Part shown: positions 33,701 through 45,300 of the stretch, piece after piece
Layout of the letters: every line of letters begins with the position of its first letter
Position numbering within the stretch: position 1 is the stretch's first letter
NCBI GenBank assembly: GCA_000611775.1
Contig: KK106985.1
Location: 1,846,291-1,910,290 of the forward strand
DNA length: 64,000 nt
Reading direction: 5' to 3'
From: Umbilicaria muhlenbergii
Lineage: Eukaryota > Ascomycota > Lecanoromycetes > Umbilicariales > Umbilicariaceae
Translations under genes and position numbers: made by a program
Notes under the pieces: generated by a model
What the model saw: only the letters and a program-made list of their open reading frames with translations
Databases searched by the model: none
What the model was told of the DNA's origin: nothing

Positions 33701-36700
33701 TACAGCCTTGAAAAAGATCCAGGCCTTGGAAAGATGCAGAAATTTAGCCACGTCGATCTTCAAGGCCGTAGCCTCGTCACCATACCCATCACGCTCTATT
33801 CACGAGCCAATGAGATTATTTCACTTAACCTTTCTCGAAACCTTTCACTCGATGTACCAAAAGACTTCATCCAAAGTTGCAACAATCTTAAGGAAATCAA
33901 ATACACCAGCAATGAGGCTTGGCGGCTTCCACCAAGTCTTAGTTTGGCAAGCAAGTTGCAAAGACTTGACATCTCAAACAACCGTCTGGAACAGCTCGAG
34001 CACGCAGATCTGGATAAGTTATCCAATCTTGTTAGCATCAAGATGTCTAATAACAAGATCACTCGTCTTCCTCCTTATTTTGGTCGCTACACGGTGCTAC
34101 GAAGTCTCAATCTGTCATCTAACTATCTGGAGTCGTTCCCAGACTACCTTTGCGACCTGAAGTCGCTCGTGGACCTTGATATCAGCTTCAACTCGATTAC
34201 CGCTTTACCAAACATTGGGCAGCTCACGACTCTAGAACGCCTCTGGGCGACGAACAACAACCTATCAGATTCCTTTAATGACGGGTTTGAAGGCCTCATT
34301 AACCTGAAAGAGATCGATATCCGATTCAATGCCATCACAAATATCGACGTCGTTTCACGGCTCCCTCGTCTGGAGCAGTTGATGGTTGGACACAATGCGA
34401 TTTCCGTGTTTGAGGGAGCATTCTCTAAAATCAGGATACTCCACATGGATCACAACCCGCTCACACGATTTGATGTCATGGCCTCTGTCCCCACATTGAC
34501 ATCTCTCAATGTCGCTTCAGCCAAGCTTGCGCAAATGGATGACGACTTGTTCGAGAAGATGCCGAGCCTTGCAAAGCTCAACATGGACAAGAATCTCTTC
34601 GCGACCATCTCACCTCAGATCGGCAAGCTACGAAGACTTGAGTACCTAAGTGTTGCGAAGAACCCACTCAGTCTCTTGCCTCCGACCATTGGTTGCCTCC
34701 AAGAACTGCGATATCTTGACGTTCGCGAGTGTAATCTCAAGAAACTGCCCGTGGAGCTCTGGTGCTGCTTTCGGTTGGACACACTGAACGTTTCGTCCAA
34801 TGTATTAGAAGGTTTCCCCAAACCTGGACCAGCATTACAGCCGCCGCAACTAGAGCCGCAACCCACCGGATCGAGAGGTTCGGGTGCCAACCCGTCGTTG
34901 TCTTCCAGTCCAAGTTACGAGGAGCTCGGCAAGCTGGAGAACTTCAGTCAGCGAAGGCCCAGCCAAGCTTCTGGATCAATAATGACTGCTGGAAGCTCTC
35001 CAGCAAGCTCTATACGCAAAGGATCCATGGTTTCGATGTATGGCCCTGCTGGTAGGAGACCTTCAGTGCTCACAAGAACCCCTACAGACGGTATCATGAC
35101 GCCAATAGCGCGCAAAGACTCAAATATTGCGCAACGGCTCACAGCGACATTTGCAGGCTCTCTTCGGCAACTCTACATGGCTGATAATAGGCTCGAGGAT
35201 GATGTGTTCGACGAAATAACACTTCTACCGGAATTGCGTGTGCTAAACTTGTCATGGAACGAGTTGACTGAGATCCCTCCCCGCTCGCTCCGGCGTTGGC
35301 CGCATCTTGCTGAGCTTTATCTTTCTGGAAACGATCTGGCGTCCCTTCCATCCGACGATCTCGAAGAAGTGAGCTCACTGAAGGTGCTTCACATCAACGG
35401 CAATAAATTTCAGGTCCTGCCGGCGGAGCTTAAGAAGGTTGACAAGCTGGCAATCCTTGATGTTGGTAGCAACTTGTTGAAATACAACGTTTCCAATTGG
35501 CCGTATGACTGGAACTGGACCTGGAATACAAACCTGAAGTACCTCAACTTTTCGGGCAACAAGCGCCTCGAAATCAAGCCGCACTCGTCATTTTCAGCCA
35601 GTGGTAACAGAGAAGGCGCAGATCTTACCAGTTTCTCCACACTCCAGAACATGAGGGTTCTTGGCCTTATGGATGTCACCCTTACAATATCCTCTATACC
35701 CGATGAAACGGAGGATCGCCGAGTTCGGACATCCGGCTCAGTAGCTGGGACCATGGCATACGGGATGGCTGATAGCTTAGGTAGGAATGAACATCTGTCG
35801 ACGATCGACATGGTAGTCCCAAAATTCCGTGGCCATGACTCGGAGATTGTTCTGGGCATGTTCGACGGCCAAGCTATGTCCAATAGCGGATCAAAGATTG
35901 CGAAATTCCTGCATGAGAATTTCAACTACCATTTTGTCGAAGAGCTTAGCAGACTCAAGACGAAGATAGAAACTCCGGCAGATGCCCTTAGAAGGACTTT
36001 CCTAGCTTTGAACAAGGATCTGGCAACCGCAGCGAGCCAATCGATGGACGAAAGAGAGCAACGGGGCTCCAAGCTGTCGTACAGGGGTTCCGGCGCAGCC
36101 CAGACTTTGAGCCAAGATGATCTAAAGTCTGGAGGTGTTGCCACAGTAATGTACCTCGACAACATGGAGCTATACGTTGCAAATGTTGGAGACGCCCAAG
36201 CGATGCTCATGCATTCTGATGGCGGCTTCAGAATACTGACACGGAAGCACGATCCAGCTGATCCACAAGAACGAGAGCGTATACGAGACGCTGGAGGTTA
36301 CGTTTCCCGCCACGGCAAGCTTAACGATGTCCTTGATGTGTCACGCGCGTTCGGATACACGCAAATGATGCCTGCCGTTATGGCTGCACCAAGCGTAACT
36401 CAGGTTACTCTGAAGGAGCAGGATGAGATGATCTTGATAGCGTCAAGAGATCTCTGGGAATACCTAACCCCTGATGTCGTTGTAGATGTGGCCAGGTCGG
36501 AGCGTGGGGACTTGATGCGTGCTGCACAGAAGCTGCGAGACTTGGCAATGGCATTCGGCTCGTCTGGAAAGATCATGGTTATGATGATTGGAGTCAGTGA
36601 ATTGAAGAAGCGTGAACGCAATCGTTACCGGGGTCAGAGCCTGTCAATGGGCCCATCACAGTTGCAGGATGACCAAATTCTTAGCACGAAGCGCGGCAAA

Positions 36701-37975
36701 CGACCACGAGACGGCCCTGACGACTCAACTCTCGGGAGACTGGATCAGGAGATCGAGGCTCCCATAGGTGAAGTCAGCATCGTTTTTACAGACATCAAGA
36801 ACTCTACCCTCCTTTGGGAGACGTATCCGGTTGCTATGAGAGCGGCCATCAAGGAGCACAATCTCGTTATGCGAAGGCAACTGAGGATTCTGGGAGGATA
36901 CGAAGTCAAGACGGAAGGTGACGCTTTCATGGTGTCATTTCCTACTGCCACATCGGCACTCCTCTGGTGCTTCTCCGTGCAAAGTCGTTTGCTTGAGGCC
37001 AACTGGCCAAGCGAGATCCTAAGTAGCGTTCATGGCCAAGAGGTGCTCGACGCAGACGGTAACCGGATCTTCCGTGGGCTATCGGTGCGCATGGGTATCC
37101 ATTGGGGCACACCCGTATGTGAAACAGACCCCGTCACCCGACGTATGGATTACTTTGGTCCAATGGTCAATCGAGCAGCTCGTATCTCGGCTGTTGCTGA
37201 TGGAGGCCAAATTACTGTTTCATCCGAATTCATCGCCGAGATACATCGAATCATGGAAACCTATACGGAACCTGATCGCTCATATTCTTCTGGATCGGAA
37301 GACACATTGAGTGATGATATTATGGCTCAGGCCATCCGGAGCGAGCTTAGGAAGCTCAGTGGCCAAGGCTTTGAGGTCAAAGACCTTGGAGAAGTGAAGC
37401 TCAAGGGGCTGGAGAATCCGGAATACATCTACATGATGTTTCCGCATTCGCTTGCCGGTCGTTTAATAGCACGGCAACAACAGATCGACGCCGAGGCTGC
37501 GACTGCCTCGAATGATCCTGCTAGCATGACAAAGGACAGCCAGCTGACGGCAAATATCGAGACTAAGAATGTGTGGGATCTGTGGAATGTCAGCTTAAGA
37601 CTAGAGATGCTGTGTTCAGTACTCGAATGCCCCGGCTCCACGAGTCTCAAACCGCCAGAGACGGCTATGCTGGAGCGGATGAAGAACAGGGGTGGAGAAG
37701 TCTCCGATCGGTTCCTGGTCAACTTCGTAGAGCACCAAGTCTCACGCATCGAGGTAAGGAGAGTCCTTCTGCAACGTATCAAGCCATGACTAATGCAGGA
37801 TTAGACGTGTATTACGACACTTGCCTGTCGAAACATGGTCCGCCCATTCGCTTCCGGAAGGAATCTTCTCGAGCAAGCATGTCCTATGGGGGACATTTTA
37901 CAGAGCATATCCGAGCAACTAGCGGAGCTCAAGGCGTTCAAGGAGCGGGATGGTTCTGATTTTGGTGAGGCATGA
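30767..37975 (+). CDS. CYR1: Adenylate cyclase (Ras-associated, LRR/PP2C/class III)
   Basis: Proposed exons 30767-30909, 31254-31950, 32348-37753 and 37805-37975 give 2138 aa. Exon 1 (MTRREPSTRNGADASSNGSW) is inferred from a good GTGAGT donor and a CTGAC...AATAG acceptor that keep frame; an ATG at 31204 is the fallback start. Domains in order: a disordered Ser-rich N-terminus; a Ras-association domain near 625-720 (HCVRVFRIDSTFATL); about 20 leucine-rich repeats near 765-1300, interrupted by a Ser-rich insert; a PP2C-like domain near 1425-1700 (VLGMFDGQ replaces the usual FDGHG, so phosphatase activity is doubtful); and a class III cyclase domain near 1753-1980 with IVFTDIKNSTLLW, KTEGDAFMVSF (metal Asp) and DYFGPMVNRAARI. 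The last exon adds the CAP-binding-type tail (MGDILQSISEQLAELKAFKE). It makes cAMP for PKA signalling at the membrane under Ras and Galpha control. Confidence 0.92.
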
Positions 37976-38824
37976 TGACGGCGGGTTCTTGATCAAGGCA
38001 TAGCGATTTCACGGCGTTCCATGGGCGGGTAGGCGCACAGCAGAGAAGCTTTTTTCTTGTGCGCCTCGCTATAGAGGGTATAATACAGGTAAAGGCATCG
38101 CGGCTTGGCGTCTGGCTTATGGACAGTGGCTTCGAGCGGTGGAGGTCTCTTTCGAAGTAGGGAAGAATATGACCCACGCTATCAAGACTGGTATGTTGGA
38201 AATCTGACACGTGTAGACACATCTTGACAGCGTGGTGAGAAGATGAGAGTTCTTTTGCTTAGCCTCTGTCCAATTTCAGTTATGGGAATGATGGTGGTGG
38301 TGCCATTGTGGTACATTGCGCAGGGTATCTTGCAGAGACATGGAGGATGATCCAATCCTGAATGCATGGGATTCCAAGCGTCGAGGCTCTTCCCTATCGA
38401 GACACTAGCGATAGCTTATCCGTAGCCGGGACGATCCAAATTTAGCGTGGCGGTTTGAAAGTCGACTGTCCAATCTGCCATGGTTGGATCGGCAAAGGCC
38501 CCTGTCGATCTCTGCCCTGCCCTGCCCTGCCTTGCCTCCTCTCCTCTCGCTTTGCTGGATGGCGCCCATTTCTCCTGGCGAGCGCGACAGTCAACAAGTG
38601 TGGGCACCTTCTATCCATTCACTAGTGTGGTCAATCACTGCTGCTGCCTTTCACCCTCGCTTGGAGTTGGGTAGAAGAAGGTCAACATACCTCTTCCCAG
38701 CCTCATCTTCATTCCATCCCAACCCTTTACCTCGCGCGCCTGCGCCTCCTTTCCGCAAACCCTTCTTCACCTTCACTCTAACCTTCTCTCTCGATTTCTC
38801 CCACTATTCTGTTGACCATCCAAA
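37976..38824. other. Intergenic, CYR1 to membrane protein
   Basis: 849 bp without a recognised gene. The right part is C/T-rich, as in fungal 5' UTRs, and holds a TGCCY pentamer tract at 38513-38537. Confidence 0.5.
38513..38537. repeat. TGCCC/TGCCT pentamer tract
   Basis: Five tandem units (three TGCCC, two TGCCT) upstream of the membrane-protein gene. Confidence 0.75.
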
Positions 38825-39805
38825 ATGCCCGCAATGACATCCTGGCGGCGCGAATCCCTCTCGCAAACAGTCGAAGGGGTACCGGCCACCTTTTCCAGCT
38901 GGAACAACTGCATGACCAAAGCCTACTGCAAGCACGTTCCCCCTCCGTCCCCTCCAAGAACAACCTCACTAACATCCTTCCCCAGATGGCCCGCCATAAT
39001 CGGCATCATCCTCGCCTCCCTCCTCGCCCTCTCCCTCCTCTGGTGTCTAGCCCGCTGCCTCTGCTGCGGCGCATCCTGCTGCCTCTCCTGCTGCGACTGC
39101 TGCCCATCCCCCTCGCGCCGCTCTAACCGCAACAACCCCTCCCAATACGCCGACACCAACCAACCCTCGATCTTCCACCCGGCCCCCTACCAAGGCTACC
39201 ACCCCGCCCCTCCCCCACCCAGCTACGAGCCCCCGCAATTCGCCCGCTTCGACACCAGCAAACAGCCGAACATTAACGAAGACGCCCTACCCCCGATGCC
39301 GAGTTGGGACACGGCGAGCGAGCGGAAGATACCGCTCGCGCAGCGGCAGCGTGGAGATGAGGATATGGAGTTGGGGCGGTTGGATCCGCTGCGGGCGCAG
39401 GAGGCGCCGATGTTGGCTGCGCACAATGGTACCGTGGCGCCGAGGAAGGGGTATGCGGAGAAGGACTCGGGGCCGTATCGGCAGCGGGGGGGGTACGAGG
39501 GAGGGGATTTGGGGAGTTCGGGGGGGGGGCAGGAGAGCGGTGGGGCGTATGCGGGGGGGTATTCGCGATATGGGAGGGAGCAGCAGCAGCAACAACAAGA
39601 ACAAGGGGTAGTTGGGGGAGGGTATGCTGGGAGGGGCGGGTATGAAGGGTATGCGCCGTCGGAAAGTACGGTGTTTGAACCTTCGGTTGTTGGGCAGCGG
39701 GGAGATGGTGGGGTTTATAGTCCGAGCTCGCCGGTGGCAGGGCGGCAGTATGTGAGTGGGCCGGTGGGGAGGAAGGCGGTTGCGAATTCGTGGCGGGATG
39801 TTTGA
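38825..39805 (+). CDS. Single-pass Cys-rich membrane protein, Gly-rich tail
   Basis: Exons 38825-38931 and 38986-39805 give 308 aa. The N-terminus ends SSWNNCMTKAYCK, and splicing joins it to WPAIIGIILASLLALSLLWC, one membrane helix. The Cys cluster LARCLCCGASCCLSCCDCC follows directly and is probably palmitoylated on the cytosolic side. The tail is Pro/Tyr-rich, then Gly/Gln-rich (YSRYGREQQQQQQEQ). The layout WDNCM-KxYCKWPVI plus a Cys cluster recalls proteins annotated as fibroin-3 related in Neurospora and relatives; their function is not known. The proposed 54-nt intron begins GC, not GT, but has a CACTAAC branch motif and CCCCAG end. Because 54 is a multiple of three without a stop, an unspliced form of 326 aa is also possible. 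Confidence 0.8.
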   Translation: MPAMTSWRRESLSQTVEGVPATFSSWNNCMTKAYCKHVPPPSPPRTTSLTSFPRWPAIIGIILASLLALSLLWCLARCLCCGASCCLSCCDCCPSPSRRSNRNNPSQYADTNQPSIFHPAPYQGYHPAPPPPSYEPPQFARFDTSKQPNINEDALPPMPSWDTASERKIPLAQRQRGDEDMELGRLDPLRAQEAPMLAAHNGTVAPRKGYAEKDSGPYRQRGGYEGGDLGSSGGGQESGGAYAGGYSRYGREQQQQQQEQGVVGGGYAGRGGYEGYAPSESTVFEPSVVGQRGDGGVYSPSSPVAGRQYVSGPVGRKAVANSWRDV

Positions 39806-40286
39806 GTCTTGGGTGGGCTTTATGGGAGGAGTTGGTCCTACTCTGTTTCGGTCGATATATTTCAATTGTCTTCACGTTATTCAGATCGCAGGCTACGGCC
39901 TGACTATCGAAAATTTCATACGCCATGGGCAGATTGTGGGGGATTACGTGGTCAGTGGAGTTGTGGGGTTGTGAAGAATCTGGCATGGAACGTATAGTGA
40001 GAGTTCGTGCTGGACCACATTCTCCACTAGGTACGAAAGAGCTATGGGTTCTAAGCTTGTCTATTTACTTTCTTTGCATCGCTGAAGAGATATCCATTGC
40101 GGCCATTATGACAGTTACGAGCTTTCAAGTAGATAGCTAGGAGCAGATCGTACTACAAACCGCACTCAATACGAGGCTTGTTTGACAAGCACACCGTGTA
40201 TGAGCCCTTGCTGCAGCTCGTCCGGTAGTTTATACCGCCCAAGAAAGTTAGCAATAAAGAAGAGTATCCACTCCTCCAAAACCTCC
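39806..40286. other. Convergent 3' region
   Basis: 3' ends of the membrane protein (plus) and the Drn1-like gene (minus). Nothing else recognised. Confidence 0.55.
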
Positions 40287-42189
40287 TCACTCCTCCAGCG
40301 AGAAGTCGAACTCCTTGAACGCTTTCTTGAACGCCTCCGCATCCGCGACTTCCTCCGCTTCCGACTGCATGCAGTCCTTCCAGTTGATCCGATCTTCCAG
40401 CTGCAACAACTTCGCCATCACCCGGCGCCCGAATTGCAGGTCGAAGCGGAAATTCGCCGACAAGGGAAGCACGAGGGATTTCTCCCTGCCGGTCGCATCA
40501 TCCTCCCCTGTATTCCCACCATCTCCTCCAGCGCCGTTGCTTCCGCTCTCACCAGGTTTCCAGATCCACACGCGGAAATAGTCTTCTGTCTCGGCGGCGC
40601 CGTCGCCGATTTCCTTGACGTGAAAGGTTGGGTACTTTGCGTTTTCGGCCTCGACTTTGAAGGCGGCTTCGACAAGGCCTCTGCTGATCAGGTCGGCGGG
40701 GACGGGCATGAACTGCCAATGGATGTGGATGCCTCCGGCCCTGCTGACCTCCCATGTCACTGCGCCGAGGTCTTGCTTGGAGCGAGATACTAGCATGCTG
40801 TGGAGGGCTTTACGGTAGCGCTGCATTTCGATATAGGTTGCGGTTCGGGAGGGTAGGTCGGTGATGCTGGAGAGGGTGGGCGAGTGCGTTAGTGGGATGA
40901 TGAGGATGTGGGCGGGACAGTTGAGGCTGGGGAAGGTGGTGGATTTGCTGAGTGGGCCTTTGGCTGTGGTGAGGTAGGTGTCGTTGGCGATAGAGGTGAT
41001 TAGGTGGGTTGCTAGGTTGGGGTTTGAGAGGCAGAAGAAGCACTCCGCTGGCGTGGGTGGTGGCTGCCGCGCTCGCTTGGATGCTCTGTGATGTCCGTCT
41101 GGCTGAGAGAAGCGGGAGTATGACTGCTCTTGGTTTGGTAGCCGTTGCCGCTTTCTTGGATTTTGCGTAAATGGCGAAGCGGTTGCCCCGACTGGGAGCG
41201 TGAGTGGTGGCGCAGCATTGGGATCGAAAGAGAAAGCATAGAGCCATTTCTGTTTGGAGATATTTTCAAAGGACGCTAGACTTATGAATCGTGTTATAGA
41301 CTTGGTATCAGGCTGATCTTCAGTTGGAAGATGAAAGAATGGTTCGCGCTCGTAGAAGATCTGGTCTGAGGTGCTGAAATGATAACGGGGCTTTAGTGCA
41401 GTGCAGAGGTCGGCAACGCTTTGTTCTGATGGAGGCTCATCTGTGTCGTCGGGAATAGAAACCTTTGAACCTGAGCGGATCGATGATGGCCAGTAACTCG
41501 TTATCAGAATGTCTGCCGTGTTGGCACCGCGAAGAGACTTGGCATCATCCTCAGTGTGGAATGGGAGATACTTGTCCTTGGAAAGGCCGGCAGTGATGTC
41601 CGAATTCACAGCACCACCCAGTGCGACAATTCGGATGCCCTCGGATGTTTTGATTGTGGACCGCTTGCCCAGAATGTAAAGATTTGGACATAACTCACCA
41701 CCAGAAGCTTCGAGCTGCTGCACAATCTTCTCCGGGAGTGGCCTCCTGCCAATTGTAAAATAGGTGGGCAACGGGACAGTAATTTTACCGTCGAGAAGAG
41801 CGGACACTGTCTCCTCTTCCTCTGAAGACGATTCGATAGGATCTGCGAATAGCTCTCCCACGATGATCGCTAAAGAAAAGGAGTTCTTTGAGTGTAGTTT
41901 TGAAAGCTTTTCAAAAACCGGGCCAATTCGACCACCGACCGCTCCGATGACAATGCTATCGAGCTTTTAGCATGCACTCACCAAATTAGAGCAGCGAACG
42001 AGCCACGATAACAATATCCAAGAAAGAAACTAAGCAAATGATAGAGAAGTCTATGTGTCTATAATTCATCACTTGTAACTCGCATCTGAATTACATGGTT
42101 ACAGCAATAACATTATACAGAAATAGCCAATAGACTGTGATGAGACAGCAGTGGAAAACCAATGAGTATACTTACACCTTTGAAGCCAT
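40287..42189 (-). CDS. Drn1/CWF19L1-like CwfJ-family protein
   Basis: Exons 42176-42189 and 40287-41955 give 560 aa. The 14-nt first exon codes MASK plus two bases. Splicing gives MASKVIVIGAVGGRIGPVFE, then KLSKLHSKNSFSLAIIVGEL, the metallophosphatase-like N-terminus of Drn1/CWF19L1. Without this exon the frame meets a stop just upstream. The centre has CFFCLSNPNLATHLI (zinc-binding) followed by NCPAHILIIPLTHSPTL, the HIT-like CwfJ_C_1 region. GGIHIHWQFMPVP and the last 60 residues are CwfJ_C_2. Yeast Drn1 helps Dbr1 turn over intron lariats and associates with the spliceosome, so a late splicing role is likely. Residues 240-275 form a basic nuclear-signal-like stretch (NPRKRQRLPNQ). Divergent from UTP20 with 206 bp between start codons. 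Confidence 0.88.
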
Positions 42190-42395
42190 TGTAAGCATTA
42201 CATAAAGCCCAAACCATGGGAAAACTGAAGTATGGAAAACAGTAGGGCGAAGATAGGGTTTGGCGCTAGGATTAATCTTAGCCCGACTCCCGCAAAGTTT
42301 TATAGGTTTTTGTAGCTTCGAGGTTTTGCGACATCGAATACTGAAGCGCCAGAAGACCCTGTATTGGAACGGCATCTCTCGTTACCGGAGAGCTC
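42190..42395. promoter_or_regulatory. Short divergent promoter Drn1-like / UTP20
   Basis: Only 206 bp separate the two opposite start codons, so both genes must share this interval for 5' UTR and core promoter. No named operator was recognised. Confidence 0.6.
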
Positions 42396-45300
42396 ATGGC
42401 AGCTATGTCATCAGGCAGGAAAGATAGGCCCACAAAAGTGGTGAAAGGAGGTACAACCTCCACCAGGAAGCACCGCTTCGAATCGTTCAACCAGCGCATT
42501 GCGAAGCTCAACATCGATCCCATCCGCCGAGTTCGTCGGCAAGATGTGGAGCCAGATGATACCTCCGCGGCTGCGTCTTTCTTTCGGACAGGCCTGGAGC
42601 GTTGGAGAGACCTCAACTTGTCCGAGAACTTCACCGATTTCCTGCAAGAAGCGGAGCCGTTATGCGACAGCTTGCCCCAGATACTCCACTATCATCAGAA
42701 GATCATGGACATTTTGGCAGTCCACATCGAGAAGAGAGATGCTATGTCATTGGAGCCCCTCTTAGACCTGCTGAGCCACTTTGCGCATGATCTAGGAACG
42801 AGGTTTGAGACGCATTTCGCCAGGGCGGTAGCGATGGTGGCTTCCGTGGCCGCAAAGCATTCGGAAGTTGAGGTTATCGAGTGGAGCTTTACGTGTATTG
42901 CATGGTTGTTCAAGTATTTGTCAAGACTACTGGTACCAGACCTTCGGCCTCTATTCGACATCATGGCGCCGCTATTGGGAAGGGAGCATCAGAAGACACA
43001 TACAACAAGATTTGCAGCAGAGGCCATGTCATTCTTGCTTAGGAAAGCAGCATTTACCTATCATAAGAATAGTGTCTCCTTAACCATCATTCTCCAACAT
43101 ATTTTGGCGGATTTGAGTTCGGTTGCTGAGGACAATAACCACGTTCAATTATATGAATATGGACTAATGATGTTATTCGCGGATGCTATCAAAGGGATCA
43201 AAAGAGAAGTGCACTCGTGCGGAGCAGTCATATATCGTTGCCTCCTCGATACGGTGTTGGGCCAGGATCAGGCTCATCGCCAACGAGCAGAGGATGTTCT
43301 GTGCGGAACTACCATAAGCATCATTCATCACACCGAGGCAAGTACATTTAAATCAATCTTGCAGGCTCTCCTCCAGCGTGTTGCATCGCTCCCGAACAAC
43401 AGCATTGCGCACGGCACAACTACCTGCGGGCGCTTGCTGCTCCTTGACGTTGCAGTCCGGAAAGGTTCAAGAATCCAAGATTGGAAGCCTGTGGTTGACG
43501 CTCTGCTCGTGCTGCTTGCCTTTCTCAAGCCCGAAAGCAATATAAACCTCCAGATCCGTGGTGAGATTTCCGTCCACTTGCTTAAAGCAGCAGCAGTGAT
43601 ATTTCAGCTTTCTCCGCTTGAGCTTGTGATCCCGAATCTGCGGCGTGCAATGGATACAATAGCCAGTGAAAATAACACGCGAGACTTCTTACCTTTCTGC
43701 CATTACTTTCACGAAATAGGTCAGGAGCGTTTCAAAACACTAATTATGCCATATTTTCAAAAGTATGTTACTGCTCTTGGTTTGTTATATCCATGCTGAT
43801 CATTAAAGGTTCATTGTATCCAAGTGGAGGGACAACGAGCTCCAGCTCTGCCAACTCCTACCACATATCCTTGGAGACAGTCAAACATCGAGTAGCGGAC
43901 ATATGATGTTTCCTTTGGCCTGGCAGCAGCATATCGTTGAGGCCTTTGAAGAAGCTGGAGCTCGCGAGGATTATGTCGCTAGCTATAATGCATACCTCGA
44001 GCTCATGAAGACATTACCTGTGGAGCCGTCAATTAAAGAGCGTATAATGCGGGTTCTGGGTGATATGGCACGCCACAGCATGGAGTGCACCTCTAAGATG
44101 GATCGGTTAACCTTATTCGGCTCAGGTGCTGGCCTGAGGGCTTATGTCCAATACTGCGTTTCTCAAGATCGAGACCCGGAGTTGTGGATCCAGATTTGCT
44201 CGTCAGCGAGCCGATTTGGGACTTTGGCCGAATTCCTTGAAGCAGTTCTTATCTATGTGGAGGCACCAGATCTTTCGTTAGATATGCAAGGTGGTACCGT
44301 GGAGCCACTAATCGAGCACTTGATAAGCAACTTATCTACATCCTCCCATGTGCTAAGATCTTTGTCACTGCGCATCATTGGCCGCCTCCATTTCAACGTG
44401 CATCAACAAGATGCGGAGAGCATATCCACAGCTCTGATGATTGAGAATACTGCACTTGATCTGCAGTCAGCTCGCACTGCTTCAATGCTTGTCCGAAGGC
44501 TTGCAGGCCAGTATGCTTCAGCATCATCCGATCCGTGGATGCAGAGAGCGATCCCACACTTCTGCTTCGGTCTGCTCACATTCAAATTATCGCAGCTATG
44601 GGATGATGCCGTTACTACTATGAAGGAGATATGCCAGGTCAAGGCCGGGGAAGAAGTTGTGTCGGCAATAGCTTTTCGATGGCTTGAGATGCCCTCAAGG
44701 GCCGACGAACAGGGCGGATCGTCGAAGCAGACACCGAAGTCGCAGCCTCTTAATGAATTTCAATGTTCTAATCTCATAAAGTGCGAAACCTTGGCTGACA
44801 CGACTATGAAAGAGAGGGGTGATGTTACTCATCAGCTCCTTGAGAATTTCGATGCGTCTCATTGCCTTTTAACCTCCAACGTACGTCGGGCAGCGGCCCA
44901 GGCTCTTCGCGTGTTGGGCGGATTACCTCACATTGCTGAGAAACGCTCGCGATTCTTAGTTCCTTTGCTTCTCCAATGGACTAGGAATGAGATGGAAGAG
45001 GATGTTGATGCTTCTACGGATAGTTCGGAGACCCTCGTCGAACCCACCCACACTGTATTGGCTCGAAAAGATCGACAAGCCATGCTCGAGCTTTTTTCCC
45101 ACTTCAATAACCCAAGAGTTTTGTACAGATCATCCGACGTCTTCGCCGCCTTACTTTCTCTCTTATCTAACGGTGATGTGGAAATCCAAAAGTCGGCGCT
45201 CAAAGCTATATGTACTTGGAAACTTCCGGGACTCCAGCCTTATCAAGAGAACCTGCTCAACCTACTTGACGATGCTAGGTTTAGGGAGGAGATATCCGTG

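Noticed and set aside
39273-39986. 237-codon and 192-codon minus-strand ORFs opposite the membrane protein
   Set aside because: Pro/His/Ser-rich shadows of the Gly-rich tail.
41956-41981. A 26-nt intron (GTGAGT...GATAG) at the Drn1-like 5' end
   Set aside because: Too short to be spliced; the exon at 42176-42189 with a 220-nt intron gives the expected MASKVIVIG start.
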